Source: Microbulbifer litoralis (lineage in GTDB: Bacteria > Pseudomonadota > Gammaproteobacteria > Pseudomonadales > Cellvibrionaceae). Taken from it: a stretch of 64,000 bases of DNA. Below the pieces are notes generated by a model, which saw nothing but the letters and a program-made list of their open reading frames with translations, was not told where the DNA came from and made no database searches. This document shows positions 37,145 through 49,125 of the stretch, in pieces. The stretch is taken from the NCBI RefSeq assembly GCF_023634065.1, contig NZ_JALKCV010000004.1:1-64000 (forward strand), written 5' to 3'. How positions within the stretch are numbered: the first letter of the stretch is position 1; each line of letters opens with the position of its first letter. The position numbers were made by a program, and so were the translations under genes.

Positions 37145-37453
37145 ATGCCGGCCCGATTGCCGCATACGCCTTTACCGCTGGATATCATATCCCGCTGCCT
37201 GGCCGCGCTGGCGGGCGGCTACGCCCTCAGTATCGCCCTGCCCCTGTTGCTCGCCCTGCTGCTGGCAGTCGATCGCGCGCAGACTACCCTGGTGGCCCTG
37301 CTGTTCAGCTTCACTGTCTATACGGCTGCGTTCTTGTGGACCTTCTGCGCCCGGACGCACTGGCGGGCCTGGATTGGCCTGCTGCTCCCTGCCCTCGGCT
37401 GCGGCGCCATCGACGCGCTGATACTGTCGCTGCGAGCGGGAGGGCAGGTATGA
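37145..37453 (+). CDS. DUF3649-type small membrane protein of iron-uptake operon
   Basis: 102 residues from ATG 37145. Three hydrophobic helices (CLAALAGGYALSIALPLLLA; LVALLFSFTVYTAAFLWTF; AWIGLLLPALGCGAIDALIL). The size, topology and position between a TonB receptor and a PepSY protein match the DUF3649 group, conserved in iron-acquisition loci. Its biochemical role is unknown; it may assist the adjacent inner-membrane reductase. The stop overlaps the next start by four bases (ATGA), showing translational coupling. Confidence 0.78.
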   Translation: MPARLPHTPLPLDIISRCLAALAGGYALSIALPLLLALLLAVDRAQTTLVALLFSFTVYTAAFLWTFCARTHWRAWIGLLLPALGCGAIDALILSLRAGGQV

Positions 37454-39087
37454 AGACGAGGTTTCGCGCTGCCATGGCGCAGCTGCATCGCTGGGCCGGG
37501 ATCCTGTTCAGCGCGATGATGTTCTTTATTTTCCTCACCGGAACCGTCGGCTACTTCCACTACGAAATCGACCGCTGGATGGAACCAGAGCGGCCACTGG
37601 CAATGGACCGCCAGGCCAGTGCGAGCGATCCGACACAAACGATTTTCAGCGCACCCTCTGCCGGCGGCCGTATCACCGTCACCCAGGCGGAGCTGGTGGA
37701 GCTGGGGTTCAGGCGCCTGCACGCACTGGCAATCCAGGATGCCATCTGGTGGGGCGTGATCCTGCCCACCGGGCGAAACGGCAATACCTGGATCGAATGG
37801 CAACCACCCCGGCGGCCCGATGGGCATCGACCGGAGCGGCGCGCGGAATACCTGTCGTTCGCGGACGGCGAGCCGCAATGGATCCGGCCCCGTCACACAG
37901 GCGGGGGCGAGGCACTCTATCGCCTTCACTGGAAACTGCACTACCTGCCGGAAACCGCGGCCTACTGGATTGTGGGGCTGTGCACCCTGCTGATGCTGGT
38001 GGGCCTGGTTAGCGGTGTCATCATTCACCGGAAAATCTTCCGCGATTTTTTCACACTGCGGCTGTTCAGGAGCTCCCGCTCCTGGCTCGACCTGCACAAT
38101 ATCACCAGCGTGATGTCACTGCCGTTTCAGCTGATGATCGTCTACAGCGGACTGATCTTTTTCGCTGTCACTTTTATGACCCCGATCGTAACCGCCCAGT
38201 ATGGTGAAGACGGGGCCCGTACCTTTTACAGGGAAGCGTTTCCCGAGGCAGAAGCGGAGCCGAAAACCGGCACGCCGGCGCACATGGTCCCGGTGGTTCC
38301 GCTGCTGCATGCGGCACAGGCCGAGACCAAAACCAGTATCGGACAACTGTATCTGCTCTACCCCGGCGACAAAAATGCGCGCCTGTCTTTCTACCTGCCG
38401 GAGACCACGCCGGGTCACTATCGGGGCAAACCGCACAAGATCCTGTACCGAGCCAGCACCGGCGAACGGCTCGAGGGTGGCAACCAGCTCTACGGTGGCG
38501 CCGCGTCCGTGGAGAAAACGCTGATCGCCCTGCACGAGGGGCTGTTCGCCGATTGGCGACTGCGCTGGCTCTACATCTTCAGCGGTCTGCTCGGTGTCGG
38601 TATGATCGGCACCGGTGCCATCTACTGGCTCAGGAAGCGGCAGGCAAGAGACCGACAATCCTTCGCTGCCGTGGAGCGTTTCTACGCAGCGGTCCTTGTC
38701 GGGCTTCCCATCGGTATCGCGGCCTATTTCTGTGCAAATCGCCTGATTCCCGCCCACTGGTCCGAACGGGCCGACTGGGAGATGCACTGCCTGTTCCTGG
38801 CCTGGATGCTGACCTTTGCCTACACCTGGCTGCGCCCGCTGGAGAGAATCTGGCGGGGACTGCTCCTACTGGCGGCGACGGCCTGGAGTCTTGTGCCGTT
38901 GGTCAATGCCGTGACCAGCAACCGGCACCTGGGAATCAGCCTGGCCAATGGCGACCGGGTGCTGGCGGGTTTCGATCTGTCGGCAATCGCCGTCGCGATC
39001 GCCTTCGGCCTTTTGGCAATCTATGGCTACCGGCGAGCCTACCGCTCGAACGGAATCGGTAGTCGCGCCGTCGCGGCGGAGGGATAG
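37450..39087 (+). CDS. PepSY-associated transmembrane protein, likely ferri-siderophore reductase type
   Basis: 545 residues from ATG 37450. The first helix follows QLHRWAGILFSAMMFFIFLTG, the usual PepSY_TM start with a membrane histidine. A large periplasmic region has LHWKLHYLP before further helices, LHNITSVMSLPFQLMIVYSG carries another histidine, and the C-terminus has several additional helices. Such proteins, for example FpvG of Pseudomonas, are inner-membrane haem-binding reductases thought to release iron from siderophores in the periplasm. The position in a Fur-box operon fits. Electron donor and substrate are not shown by the sequence. Confidence 0.85.
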   Translation: MKTRFRAAMAQLHRWAGILFSAMMFFIFLTGTVGYFHYEIDRWMEPERPLAMDRQASASDPTQTIFSAPSAGGRITVTQAELVELGFRRLHALAIQDAIWWGVILPTGRNGNTWIEWQPPRRPDGHRPERRAEYLSFADGEPQWIRPRHTGGGEALYRLHWKLHYLPETAAYWIVGLCTLLMLVGLVSGVIIHRKIFRDFFTLRLFRSSRSWLDLHNITSVMSLPFQLMIVYSGLIFFAVTFMTPIVTAQYGEDGARTFYREAFPEAEAEPKTGTPAHMVPVVPLLHAAQAETKTSIGQLYLLYPGDKNARLSFYLPETTPGHYRGKPHKILYRASTGERLEGGNQLYGGAASVEKTLIALHEGLFADWRLRWLYIFSGLLGVGMIGTGAIYWLRKRQARDRQSFAAVERFYAAVLVGLPIGIAAYFCANRLIPAHWSERADWEMHCLFLAWMLTFAYTWLRPLERIWRGLLLLAATAWSLVPLVNAVTSNRHLGISLANGDRVLAGFDLSAIAVAIAFGLLAIYGYRRAYRSNGIGSRAVAAEG

Positions 39088-39088
39088 G

Positions 39089-39433
39089 ATGCTTTCGGTT
39101 TTTGTTTCCCTGTTGTTCGCCCAGTTGCTGCTGGCGCTCTCGATGGCGCGACACGCACCGCTGACCCAGCGGCTGGTGCAACCGGCGGCCCCTTACGAAA
39201 GGTTGAAAAGGGGGACGCGCTTGTCGGGATTCGGGCTGCTGCTGCTTTCCCTGGTAGTGGCGGTCCTCGATTCGGGCCCCGGCCTCGGCATTACCTGGTG
39301 GCTGGGGTTGTTTCCATTGAGCGGGATGATCGTTGTGATTCTTCTTGAGCACGGGCAGCCACGATCACGGGTCGTCGTTCCCGGCCGGGACAGCGAACCG
39401 GTATCAGGCCGTCTCGTCGAGGATTGCGAATGA
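39089..39433 (+). CDS. DUF3325-type small membrane protein
   Basis: 114 residues from ATG 39089, one base after the PepSY stop. Three hydrophobic segments are visible (VFVSLLFAQLLLALSMARH; LSGFGLLLLSLVVAVLD; WWLGLFPLSGMIVVILL). This is the third companion gene of the DUF3649-PepSY-DUF3325 trio seen beside siderophore receptors. It is probably an accessory subunit of the inner-membrane reductase. Its last 30 bases overlap antisense with the end of the next, convergent gene. Confidence 0.75.
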   Translation: MLSVFVSLLFAQLLLALSMARHAPLTQRLVQPAAPYERLKRGTRLSGFGLLLLSLVVAVLDSGPGLGITWWLGLFPLSGMIVVILLEHGQPRSRVVVPGRDSEPVSGRLVEDCE

Positions 39434-39667
39434 CAGGAAGGAAGTCAGCAGCCCCAGGGCGAGCACGACTGGTAGCAGCGGGAAACACAACATCAGTAGC
39501 GATGCGCCGATCCACAGGTTTTTGACCCAGCTTTTCTTTAGCCGGTAGTCCCGGGTGTAGCGACGCGTGTGGTCGTCTTGCGGATCCGGGATACAGATTT
39601 CATGTTCCTGCGGCTGAAATGCCCGCACCAACAAAGTGCAATAGAACCGGATCAACGCCAAAAACAT
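39404..39667 (-). CDS. Conserved small two-helix membrane protein, unknown function
   Basis: 87 residues from ATG 39667, the first ATG in the frame (only a TTG lies upstream at 39685). The N-terminus is MFLALIRFYCTLL. A charged middle (PDPQDDHTRRYTRDYRLKKS) precedes a hydrophobic hairpin: WIGASLLMLCFPLLPVVLAL, then GLLTSFLSFAILDE. The regular amphipathic/hydrophobic design and the basic residue before the helices suggest a real inner-membrane protein. It overlaps the 3' end of the iron operon by 30 bases in convergent orientation. I do not recognise a named family. Confidence 0.6.
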   Translation of the reverse strand: MFLALIRFYCTLLVRAFQPQEHEICIPDPQDDHTRRYTRDYRLKKSWVKNLWIGASLLMLCFPLLPVVLALGLLTSFLSFAILDETA

Positions 39668-39777
39668 GTCGTGCACCACTCGCAAACGTCTTTTGCAGTA
39701 TAGATGCTTGCATGGGAGAGACCCGGGTGCAGGGTGGACAGCGGCGCCGGGAGTGCCGTTGACTGTGGAGTGGATCT

Positions 39778-41166
39778 CTACTGGCTGTCGCGATACCAGC
39801 TCAGCTTTGTGTGCAGGCTCACAACGCCGCCGATAATCGTCAATGCCGGCGCTTCGACTTTCTCGTCCACCGCCAGTTGCGGCAGGCTGGTCAGGTCGCC
39901 GACCACGACGCGCTGTTCGCGGGTGGTGCCCTTTTCCACCAGCGCCGCGGGTGTCCCGGGTGACAAGCCGTGCATCATCAATTGCGCGCAGATGGTCGAC
40001 AGGCCGGTCAGGCCCATATAAAACACCAGCGTCTCACCCGGTACCGCCAGCTCTTTCCACGGCAACCGCAGTTCGCCCTCTTTCAGGTGGCCGGTAATGA
40101 AGCGCACCGACTGGGCGTAGTCGCGGTGGGTCAGTGGAATGCCGGCGTAGGTGGAGCAGCCGGAAGCGGCGGTGATGCCGGGCACCACCTGGAACGGGAT
40201 GCCGGCCTCGGCGATGCGGTCTATCTCCTCGCCGCCGCGGCCGAAAATGAATGGATCGCCGCCCTTCAGGCGCAGCACCTTCTTGCCCTCCCGCGCCAGG
40301 TCCACCAGTAGCTGGTTGATATCGTCCTGGGGCACCGAGTGGAATTCCTTCTTCTTGCCCACGTAGATACGATCCGCGTCGCGACGGACCAGGTCCAGCA
40401 CCTCGGTTGAAACCAGGCGGTCGTAGAGCACCACGTCTGCCTGCTGCATCAACCGCAAGGCGCGGAAGGTGAGCAGGTCCGGATCGCCGGGGCCGCCGCC
40501 GACCAGGTAGACCTCGCCTCCCGGTGCCGGGCTGCCCTGCCACTGCTCCAGTGCCTGCAGCAGCGCCTTTTCCCCCTCCCCGATTTTGCCGGCTTCCACC
40601 TTGCCGGCCACCGGGCCGTCGAATACCCACTGCCAGAAGTCCTTGCGCCGCGCTTCCGGCAACGCCTTCTTCACCCTGTCGCGCATCCGCGCGGCCAGTT
40701 CCGCCAGCGAGGCGATCCCGGGCGACAGCAGCACTTCGAGCTGCGCGCGGATCCGGCGCGCCAGCACCGGTGCCGCGCCGCCGCTGCTGATGCCGATGGA
40801 AATCGGCCCGCGCTCGACAATCGCCGGGAAGGTAAAGGTGCACAGCGCCGGGGAATCCACCACATTGACCGGCAGGCGCCGGGCCTTCGCATCGCGGGAA
40901 ACCGCGGCGTTTACCTGCTCGTCCCCGGTGGCGGCTATTACCAGTTCGGCGCCATCGAGGAAGTCCTCGTGGTAGCGGGAACGGAAATACTCGCCGCTGC
41001 TGTCTTCCACCAGCTGGCGGAGTTCATCGGTAATTTCCGGGGAGATCACCAGCAGGCGCGCGCCGGCCCTGTGCAACAGGCGCGCCTTGCGGGTGGCGAT
41101 GGCACCGCCGCCTATCAGCAGGCAGGGGCGGTCTTTGAGATCAAAGGCGAGTGGTAGGTAGCGCAA
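39778..41166 (-). CDS. cysG: Sirohaem synthase (CysG trifunctional)
   Basis: 462 residues. The N-terminal precorrin-2 dehydrogenase/ferrochelatase part has [16 protein letters not shown] and [20 protein letters not shown]. The C-terminal uroporphyrinogen III methyltransferase part has [26 protein letters not shown]-type [24 protein letters not shown] and [20 protein letters not shown]. It makes sirohaem, the cofactor of sulfite and nitrite reductases, from uroporphyrinogen III. It is last in the minus-strand run ftsK-lolA-rarA-crcB-serS-cysG, 81 bp after serS, an order seen in related gammaproteobacteria. Confidence 0.96.
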   Translation of the reverse strand: MRYLPLAFDLKDRPCLLIGGGAIATRKARLLHRAGARLLVISPEITDELRQLVEDSSGEYFRSRYHEDFLDGAELVIAATGDEQVNAAVSRDAKARRLPVNVVDSPALCTFTFPAIVERGPISIGISSGGAAPVLARRIRAQLEVLLSPGIASLAELAARMRDRVKKALPEARRKDFWQWVFDGPVAGKVEAGKIGEGEKALLQALEQWQGSPAPGGEVYLVGGGPGDPDLLTFRALRLMQQADVVLYDRLVSTEVLDLVRRDADRIYVGKKKEFHSVPQDDINQLLVDLAREGKKVLRLKGGDPFIFGRGGEEIDRIAEAGIPFQVVPGITAASGCSTYAGIPLTHRDYAQSVRFITGHLKEGELRLPWKELAVPGETLVFYMGLTGLSTICAQLMMHGLSPGTPAALVEKGTTREQRVVVGDLTSLPQLAVDEKVEAPALTIIGGVVSLHTKLSWYRDSQ

Positions 41167-41247
41167 GGTTGGGGCTTATTGTTTCAGTAGTTTTTGTTTA
41201 AGGGGCAACTTCTCGCTCCTGCTGCCAGTAAGCGAGTTCCGAGACAA

Positions 41248-42585
<1,338 letters not shown>

Positions 42586-42960
42586 TTAAAAAAACTTCAT
42601 TAACAGCGCCACGGTGGTGGCGGTGGCGCCGAGGCACAGTACCAGGCTGAGAGCCACATAGGTCAGCGCCGTCAGGGGCTGGCCATTGTGCCACAAGATC
42701 AGGGTATCCAGCGAGAAGGTGGAAAAGGTGGTCAGCGCACCGCAGAGCCCGGTCATCAGCATCAGGCGGATTTCCTCACCCAGCATGGCGCGCTGGGCGA
42801 TCAGCACATAGGCGATACCGATCAGGCAGGAGCCGACGACATTGACGATCAGGGTGCCCAGCGGGAACTTGCCGTTGAACACCGGGTGTGCCCAGAGGGT
42901 GACCAGGTGCCGAAGGATTGCCCCGACGGCGCCACCGAGCGCTATTGCCAACCATTGCAT
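42586..42960 (-). CDS. crcB: Fluoride exporter CrcB/Fluc
   Basis: 124 residues with four transmembrane helices. Family motifs: GGAVGAILRHLVT near the start, GTLIVNVVGSCLIG with the pore asparagine, and GLCGALTTFSTFSLDTL with the Phe/Thr-Ser track and central Na+ site. It is a dual-topology dimeric fluoride channel that protects the cell from fluoride. I saw no clear fluoride riboswitch in the 77-bp gap from rarA, so it is probably expressed constitutively with its neighbours. Confidence 0.95.
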   Translation of the reverse strand: MQWLAIALGGAVGAILRHLVTLWAHPVFNGKFPLGTLIVNVVGSCLIGIAYVLIAQRAMLGEEIRLMLMTGLCGALTTFSTFSLDTLILWHNGQPLTALTYVALSLVLCLGATATTVALLMKFF

Positions 42961-43037
42961 GCTGTTTCAATTACCAATGACTTATCAAAGACGGACCAAT
43001 TGTGCCCGACTGAGACTCATTGTTCATCGAAAATTGC

Positions 43038-44384
43038 CTATCGATCATCGGATTCATAGCGCTGCCGGTCGCTCTCGCGATTGAGCTGGCGCAGCCGTTC
43101 CAGCTTTTCGCCGATCTTCAGTTCCAGGCCCCGGGGGACCGGCTGGTAGTAGCGACGCCCGGCGATTTCCTGCGGAAAGTAGTTCTCACCGGCGGCGAAG
43201 GCGTCCGGCTCGTCGTGGGCGTAGCGGTACTCGGCGCCGTGGGCCATGCTTTTCGCCAGCTTGGTGGGCGCGTTGCGCAGGTGGATGGGAACGTCGTAAC
43301 TGGGGTCGCGGCGTACGTCCGCCAGTACCCGGTTGTAGGCGCTGTAGACAGCGTTGCTCTTGGCCGCCACCGCCAGGTAGGCGATCGCCTGGGCGATGGC
43401 GAGTTCACCCTCGGGGCTGCCCAGGCGCTCCTGCACGTCCCAGGCCTGCAGCGCCAGTTGCAGTGCGCGCGGATCGGCGTTGCCGATGTCCTCGCTGGCC
43501 ATGCGCACCGCGCGGCGGGCGATATACAGCGGGTCGCAACCGCCGTCGAGCATGCGTGCGAACCAGTAGAGGGCCGCATCCGGATCCGAGCCGCGCACCG
43601 ATTTGTGCATGGCGGAAATCTGGTCGTAGAAGTAGTCGCCGCCCTTGTCGAAGCGGCGCACGTCGGCGCTCAGCACCTCGGCCAGTACATCGTCGTCGAT
43701 TACCAGCCGGTCGCCCTCTTCCCGGGACAGGTCACAGGCGATTTCCAGCAGGTTCAGCGCACCGCGGGCATCGCCGTCCGCGGCGCGGGCGATCTTGGCC
43801 AGCACACCGTCGGCGATATCGAACTGCCGCTGCCGGAGTTCGTCGTCGGTCTCCAGCGCACGCTCCAGCAGGCCCAGCAACTCTTCCTCGGACAGGCTGC
43901 GCAACAGGTAGACGCGGCAACGGGACAGCAGCGCGTTGTTGAGCTCGAAGGCCGGGTTTTCGGTGGTGGCGCCGACGAAGGTCACGGTGCCCTCTTCCAC
44001 ATACGGCAGGAAGGCATCCTGCTGCGCCTTGTTGAAACGGTGCACCTCATCCACGAACAGGATGGTGCCGCGGCCGGACTGGACGTTGTGCTGTTCCGCT
44101 TCCGCCACCGCCTGGCGAATTTCCTTTACCCCGGCGAGCACTGCAGACAGGGTTGCGAAGCGCGCATCGCACTCCTGCGCCAGCAGCCGCGCGAAGGTGG
44201 TCTTGCCCACGCCGGGCGGGCCCCAGAGCACCATCGAGTGCAACTGGCCGCGCTCCACCGCCTCGCGCAGCGGTTTTCCCGGGCCCAATAAATGCGTCTG
44301 GCCCATATACTGGGCCAGGGATTCGGGCCGCATGCGTGCGGCCAGCGGCTGGTGTGTCGGCGTGGACTGAAACAGGTCACTCAT
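43038..44384 (-). CDS. rarA: Replication-associated recombination protein A (RarA/MgsA)
   Basis: 448 residues of the clamp-loader-like AAA+ family. Walker [16 protein letters not shown] and Walker [17 protein letters not shown] are present, together with sensor-1 [11 protein letters not shown] and the tetramerisation region near [20 protein letters not shown]. It acts at stalled replication forks with SSB. The start overlaps the lolA stop by eight bases, indicating coupling, the usual lolA-rarA arrangement. Confidence 0.96.
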   Translation of the reverse strand: MSDLFQSTPTHQPLAARMRPESLAQYMGQTHLLGPGKPLREAVERGQLHSMVLWGPPGVGKTTFARLLAQECDARFATLSAVLAGVKEIRQAVAEAEQHNVQSGRGTILFVDEVHRFNKAQQDAFLPYVEEGTVTFVGATTENPAFELNNALLSRCRVYLLRSLSEEELLGLLERALETDDELRQRQFDIADGVLAKIARAADGDARGALNLLEIACDLSREEGDRLVIDDDVLAEVLSADVRRFDKGGDYFYDQISAMHKSVRGSDPDAALYWFARMLDGGCDPLYIARRAVRMASEDIGNADPRALQLALQAWDVQERLGSPEGELAIAQAIAYLAVAAKSNAVYSAYNRVLADVRRDPSYDVPIHLRNAPTKLAKSMAHGAEYRYAHDEPDAFAAGENYFPQEIAGRRYYQPVPRGLELKIGEKLERLRQLNRESDRQRYESDDR

Positions 44385-44988
44385 CTTTGATAACGTCGGT
44401 CCCGGCGGGCGGATCGAATTTGAACAGGGCGGCGGAGAGTTCCGGATTGGCCTTCATGCCACTGAACTCGATCTCGGTGGTCTGGCCCATGCTGTCGCGC
44501 ACGGTCATCGTCGACGGCATACCGTCCTTGCCGAAGCGAATCTCCATGCGCTTGAACGGCGCCTTGGCGCGTTTCGGTGTCAGGTGAAAGGCGCCCTTCT
44601 CGCTGCTGACGTTGAACGAGCTGCGGATTTCCTCGACCTTGCCCCCCAACAGCAGCGCCGGGGTTTCCTTCATGCGGTCGTCCACCGGGCGGATGGTGAC
44701 CTGCTCCAGGTCCGGGTCGTAGAGCCACAGTTGCCTGTTGTCGGTGACCAGCAGTTGCGGAAAAGGCTCGCCGGTCTTCCAGCGCAGTTTGCCCGGGCGC
44801 TGCACGGAAAAGTTGCCGCTGCTTTTCTGTAGCACTTCACCGCGCTCATCGGTGAGGGTCTGCTGGAAATCTCCGGACAGGGATTCCAGCGGTTGCAGCA
44901 GTTTGCTCAATTCATCGGTGGCATCGGCCCAGGTGGTGCCGGCCAGCACGCCCAGGGCCAGCAGTGCGGTGCGCAGGAGGTTTTTCAT
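44377..44988 (-). CDS. lolA: Outer-membrane lipoprotein carrier LolA
   Basis: 203 residues with a signal peptide ([18 protein letters not shown]). Family features: [35 protein letters not shown] and the late [15 protein letters not shown]. It shuttles lipoproteins across the periplasm from LolCDE to LolB. It lies between ftsK (108 bp upstream) and rarA (8-base overlap), the conserved ftsK-lolA-rarA order. Confidence 0.95.
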   Translation of the reverse strand: MKNLLRTALLALGVLAGTTWADATDELSKLLQPLESLSGDFQQTLTDERGEVLQKSSGNFSVQRPGKLRWKTGEPFPQLLVTDNRQLWLYDPDLEQVTIRPVDDRMKETPALLLGGKVEEIRSSFNVSSEKGAFHLTPKRAKAPFKRMEIRFGKDGMPSTMTVRDSMGQTTEIEFSGMKANPELSAALFKFDPPAGTDVIKDE

Positions 44989-45096
44989 AACGGGATCCAG
45001 TCTGGGGGATTTCCTATAAGGCTAGCTGCGGCGCGGTGAACAGTCGCTGAACCGGGGCTGTTCCCGCTGCCTTCGCCCGCCCGCCTTGGTCAATGA

Positions 45097-47436
45097 TCAC
45101 GCGGGCGGCGGCGCCAGTACCTCGCGGTTGCCGTTGTGGCCGGCCGGGGACACGACGCCGGCGGCTTCCATGGCGTCGATAATACGCGCGGCGCGATTGT
45201 AGCCGATGCGCAACTGGCGCTGTACCGACGAGATGGAGGCCTTGCGGGACTTGGTGACAAAGGCCACCGCCTCGTCGTAGAGCGCGTCGGTTTCCGGATC
45301 GTCGCCGTCCTCGCCCTCGGTCTGCATGCCCGGTACCGGAATGCTGTTGTTGCTGTCGTCGACGATGCCATCGATATAGTCGGGCTCGCCGCGGCGGCTC
45401 CAGTCGGCCACCACCTTGTGCACCTCGTGGTCGTCGACAAAGGCGCCGTGCACCCGCACCGGCACGCCGCTGCCCGGCGGCAGGTAGAGCATGTCGCCGT
45501 GGCCCAGCAACTGCTCGGCACCGCCCTGGTCGAGAATCGTGCGCGAATCCACCTTGGAGGACACCTGGAAGGCGATCCGCGTCGGCACATTGGCCTTGAT
45601 CAGGCCGGTGATCACATCCACGGACGGCCGCTGGGTGGCCAACAGCAGGTGGATGCCGGCGGCGCGGGCCTTCTGCGCGATTCGCGCGATCAATTGCTCG
45701 ACCTTCTTGCCGACGATCATCATCATGTCGGCGAACTCGTCGATGACCACTACGATGGCCGGCAGCGGCTCCAGCTCCGACGCCGTCTGCTCCTCCTCCG
45801 GCACGCTGGACATCGGGTCCGGCTGCCACAGCGGGTCTTTCAATGGCTCGCCGGCGTCGCGGGCCTCGCGCACCTTGCGGTTGAAACCGGCCAGGTTGCG
45901 CACGCCCATGGCCGCCATCAACTTGTAGCGACGCTCCATTTCGCCCACGCACCAGCGCAGGCCGTTGGCGGCGTCGTTCATGTCCGTGATCACCGGCGTC
46001 AGCAGGTGCGGAATGCCCTCGTAGACCGACAGCTCCAGCATTTTCGGGTCCACCAGGATCAGGCGCACCTCTTCCGGCGTCGACTTGTACAGCAGCGACA
46101 GCAACATGACGTTGATGCCCACGGATTTACCCGAGCCGGTGGTGCCGGCCACCAGCAGGTGCGGCATCTTGGCCAGGTCGGCCACCATCGGCTGGCCGGA
46201 GATATCGTGGCCCAAGGCCAGGGTCAGGCGGGACTTGGCGTTGTCGTAGACGTCTGCATTGAGCACCTCGGTCAGGCGCACCATCTGCCGGTTTTCGTTG
46301 GGAATCTCGATACCCACCACGGACTTGCCCGGGATCACCTCCACCACACGCACGCTGATCACGGCCAGCGAGCGGGCCAGGTCCTTCGCCAGGTTGGTGA
46401 TCTTGCTGACTTTCACCCCCGCTGCCGGCTGGATCTCGAAGCGGGTGACCACCGGGCCCGGCAGCACCGAAACCACTTCCGCGACCACACCGAAGTCCTT
46501 GAGCTTCAGCTCCAGCAGGCGGGACAGCGCCTCGAGCGACTCCCGCGAGAAGCCGTCCTTCTTGTTCTTGTCCGGCGGGTCCAGCAACTCCAACGGCGGC
46601 AGTGTGCCGGTCACCGGCCCCTTGAACAATTCGCCCTGCTTCTCCTTGGCGGCGCGCGGGCTCTGCTTGGGCTTGGGCGGCGCCGGCTCTATTTTGGGTG
46701 GCAGGCGCTTTGCGCTGCGCTGCTTTTCCTCTTCCACCGCGGCCTTGCGCACCACCACGGCTTCCCGCGCGGCGCGATTTTCCACACGCTGGTGGCGGGC
46801 CCGTTCCAGGCGGTTCCCCAGCCAGCCGAAGAAGCCGAGGATGTTGCGGCCAATGGCATCGGCCAGCTTGAGCCAGGAGAGGCCGGTAAACACGGTGATA
46901 CCGATCGCAAACAGCGCCAGCAGCAGGATAGTGGCGCCGACATAACCGAGGCTGCCCTCGGTCGCCGAGGAGACCGCCGCGCCGATAATGCCGCCGTTGG
47001 AGAAAGGCAGCGGATCCGCGGCCTGGGCAAAACAGAGAGTGGCGATGGCGGCGCCGGTCACCAGCAGCAACGCCAGGCCGAATACGCGCAGTGCAAACAG
47101 CGGACCGTGAAAACGGGCGTTGCGGTCGCGCAGGATGCGGACGGCGCGCCAGCCGATCAGCAGCGGGAACACATAGGCCATCCAACCCAGCAGGGACAGG
47201 CAGACATCCGCCAGCCAGGCGCCGGTGGGGCCGATGGCATTGTGCACATCGCCACCCCGCCCGGTATGGGACCAGCCCGGATCGAGGGCGTCGTAGCTCA
47301 TCAGGCTGATGGCGAGCAGCAGCGCACCCGCCAGCAGCGCGATCAGCATCCCCTCCCGCAACAGGCGCGCGATCAGGGATTCGGGCAGGCCGCCGGTTTC
47401 GTCGTCGGCATTGTCGGTTGCGCTATCGGCCTTCAA
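45097..47436 (-). CDS. ftsK: DNA translocase FtsK
   Basis: 779 residues. Four N-terminal transmembrane segments (about residues 30-195) place it at the division septum. A short basic/proline linker follows, then a RecA-like motor with the Walker [10 protein letters not shown] near residue 430 and Walker [13 protein letters not shown]. The C-terminal winged-helix gamma domain ([20 protein letters not shown]) reads KOPS sites. It pumps chromosome termini apart and activates XerCD at dif. It is shorter than the 1,329-residue E. coli protein because the linker is short, as in Pseudomonas. Confidence 0.97.
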   Translation of the reverse strand: MKADSATDNADDETGGLPESLIARLLREGMLIALLAGALLLAISLMSYDALDPGWSHTGRGGDVHNAIGPTGAWLADVCLSLLGWMAYVFPLLIGWRAVRILRDRNARFHGPLFALRVFGLALLLVTGAAIATLCFAQAADPLPFSNGGIIGAAVSSATEGSLGYVGATILLLALFAIGITVFTGLSWLKLADAIGRNILGFFGWLGNRLERARHQRVENRAAREAVVVRKAAVEEEKQRSAKRLPPKIEPAPPKPKQSPRAAKEKQGELFKGPVTGTLPPLELLDPPDKNKKDGFSRESLEALSRLLELKLKDFGVVAEVVSVLPGPVVTRFEIQPAAGVKVSKITNLAKDLARSLAVISVRVVEVIPGKSVVGIEIPNENRQMVRLTEVLNADVYDNAKSRLTLALGHDISGQPMVADLAKMPHLLVAGTTGSGKSVGINVMLLSLLYKSTPEEVRLILVDPKMLELSVYEGIPHLLTPVITDMNDAANGLRWCVGEMERRYKLMAAMGVRNLAGFNRKVREARDAGEPLKDPLWQPDPMSSVPEEEQTASELEPLPAIVVVIDEFADMMMIVGKKVEQLIARIAQKARAAGIHLLLATQRPSVDVITGLIKANVPTRIAFQVSSKVDSRTILDQGGAEQLLGHGDMLYLPPGSGVPVRVHGAFVDDHEVHKVVADWSRRGEPDYIDGIVDDSNNSIPVPGMQTEGEDGDDPETDALYDEAVAFVTKSRKASISSVQRQLRIGYNRAARIIDAMEAAGVVSPAGHNGNREVLAPPPA

Positions 47437-48777
<1,341 letters not shown>

Positions 48778-48780
48778 TTT

Positions 48781-48822
48781 CGGGACTCGGGACTCGGGAC
48801 TCGGGACTCGGGACTCGGGACT
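48781..48822. repeat. Tandem heptamer CGGGACT x6
   Basis: Six exact head-to-tail copies of CGGGACT starting four bases after the trxB stop. Seven-base units can change copy number by slipped-strand mispairing. It is non-coding here, so any effect would be on trxB mRNA 3' structure. Confidence 0.9.
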
Positions 48823-48826
48823 CTAA

Positions 48827-48882
48827 GCAGGGTGCGCCGGTGCACATCGGTCCAGCCAGCGGTGCGCACGGCGCACCCTACG
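48827..48882. repeat. Dispersed GTAGGGTGCGCCGTGCGCACC repeat with degenerate partner
   Basis: The 22-nt block CGGTGCGCACGGCGCACCCTAC at 48860-48881 is repeated exactly at 56547-56568. A degenerate inverted partner (GCAGGGTGCGCC, then GGTGCAC) lies to its left from 48827. At the second site the inverted pair is nearly perfect. Confidence 0.8.
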
Positions 48883-48919
48883 TCGCTGCTCGCAGATGGA
48901 TAGAGAACGGGGCCCGATC

Positions 48920-48948
48920 CGTTCGCCTGCAAGCAGGCTCCTACGGCC
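48920..48948. repeat. REP-like hairpin (GTAGGAGCCTGCTTGCAGGCGA type)
   Basis: GTTCGCCTGCAAGCAGGCTC followed by CTACGGCC contains the hairpin GCCTGC-AA-GCAGGC. On the other strand it reads GTAGGAGCCTGCTTGCAGGC, very close to the REP sequences common in Pseudomonas intergenic regions. Only one copy was seen in this window. Confidence 0.7.
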
Positions 48949-48984
48949 CCGGCTCGGAAGAACACTGAAGCTCAATGTGAAGGT

Positions 48985-49090
48985 CCCGCTACCGATGGCA
49001 TTCTGCGGGACCGTATGAGACAGGGATGTCGATTACGAGCGTACAAGGATGTATTCACAGCGTGTCCCGCAGAATGCCATCGATAGCGGG
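48985..49090. repeat. Constant-core inverted repeat, copy A
   Basis: Arms 48985-49011 and 49064-49090 are 27 nt with one mismatch around a 52-nt spacer. The right part of the spacer (49042-49069, TACAAGGATGTATTCACAGC onward) matches copy B at 60083-60110 with three transitions over 28 nt, whereas the arms of A and B are unrelated. It lies between trxB and aat, ending 36 bp before the aat start. Confidence 0.85.
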
Positions 49091-49125
49091 GCCGCCCCAC
49101 AACCCGCTTATCAGCACGCCAACCC

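Noticed and set aside
35780-37165. 461-codon minus-strand frame opposite the Fur-box TonB receptor
   Set aside because: Antisense to a complete receptor with TonB box, plug and barrel end.
42961-43037. Fluoride riboswitch before crcB
   Set aside because: The gap is only 77 bp and I could not see the conserved pseudoknot elements.
48781-48822. Heptamer array as a CRISPR-like repeat
   Set aside because: Units are contiguous without spacers and there are no cas genes.
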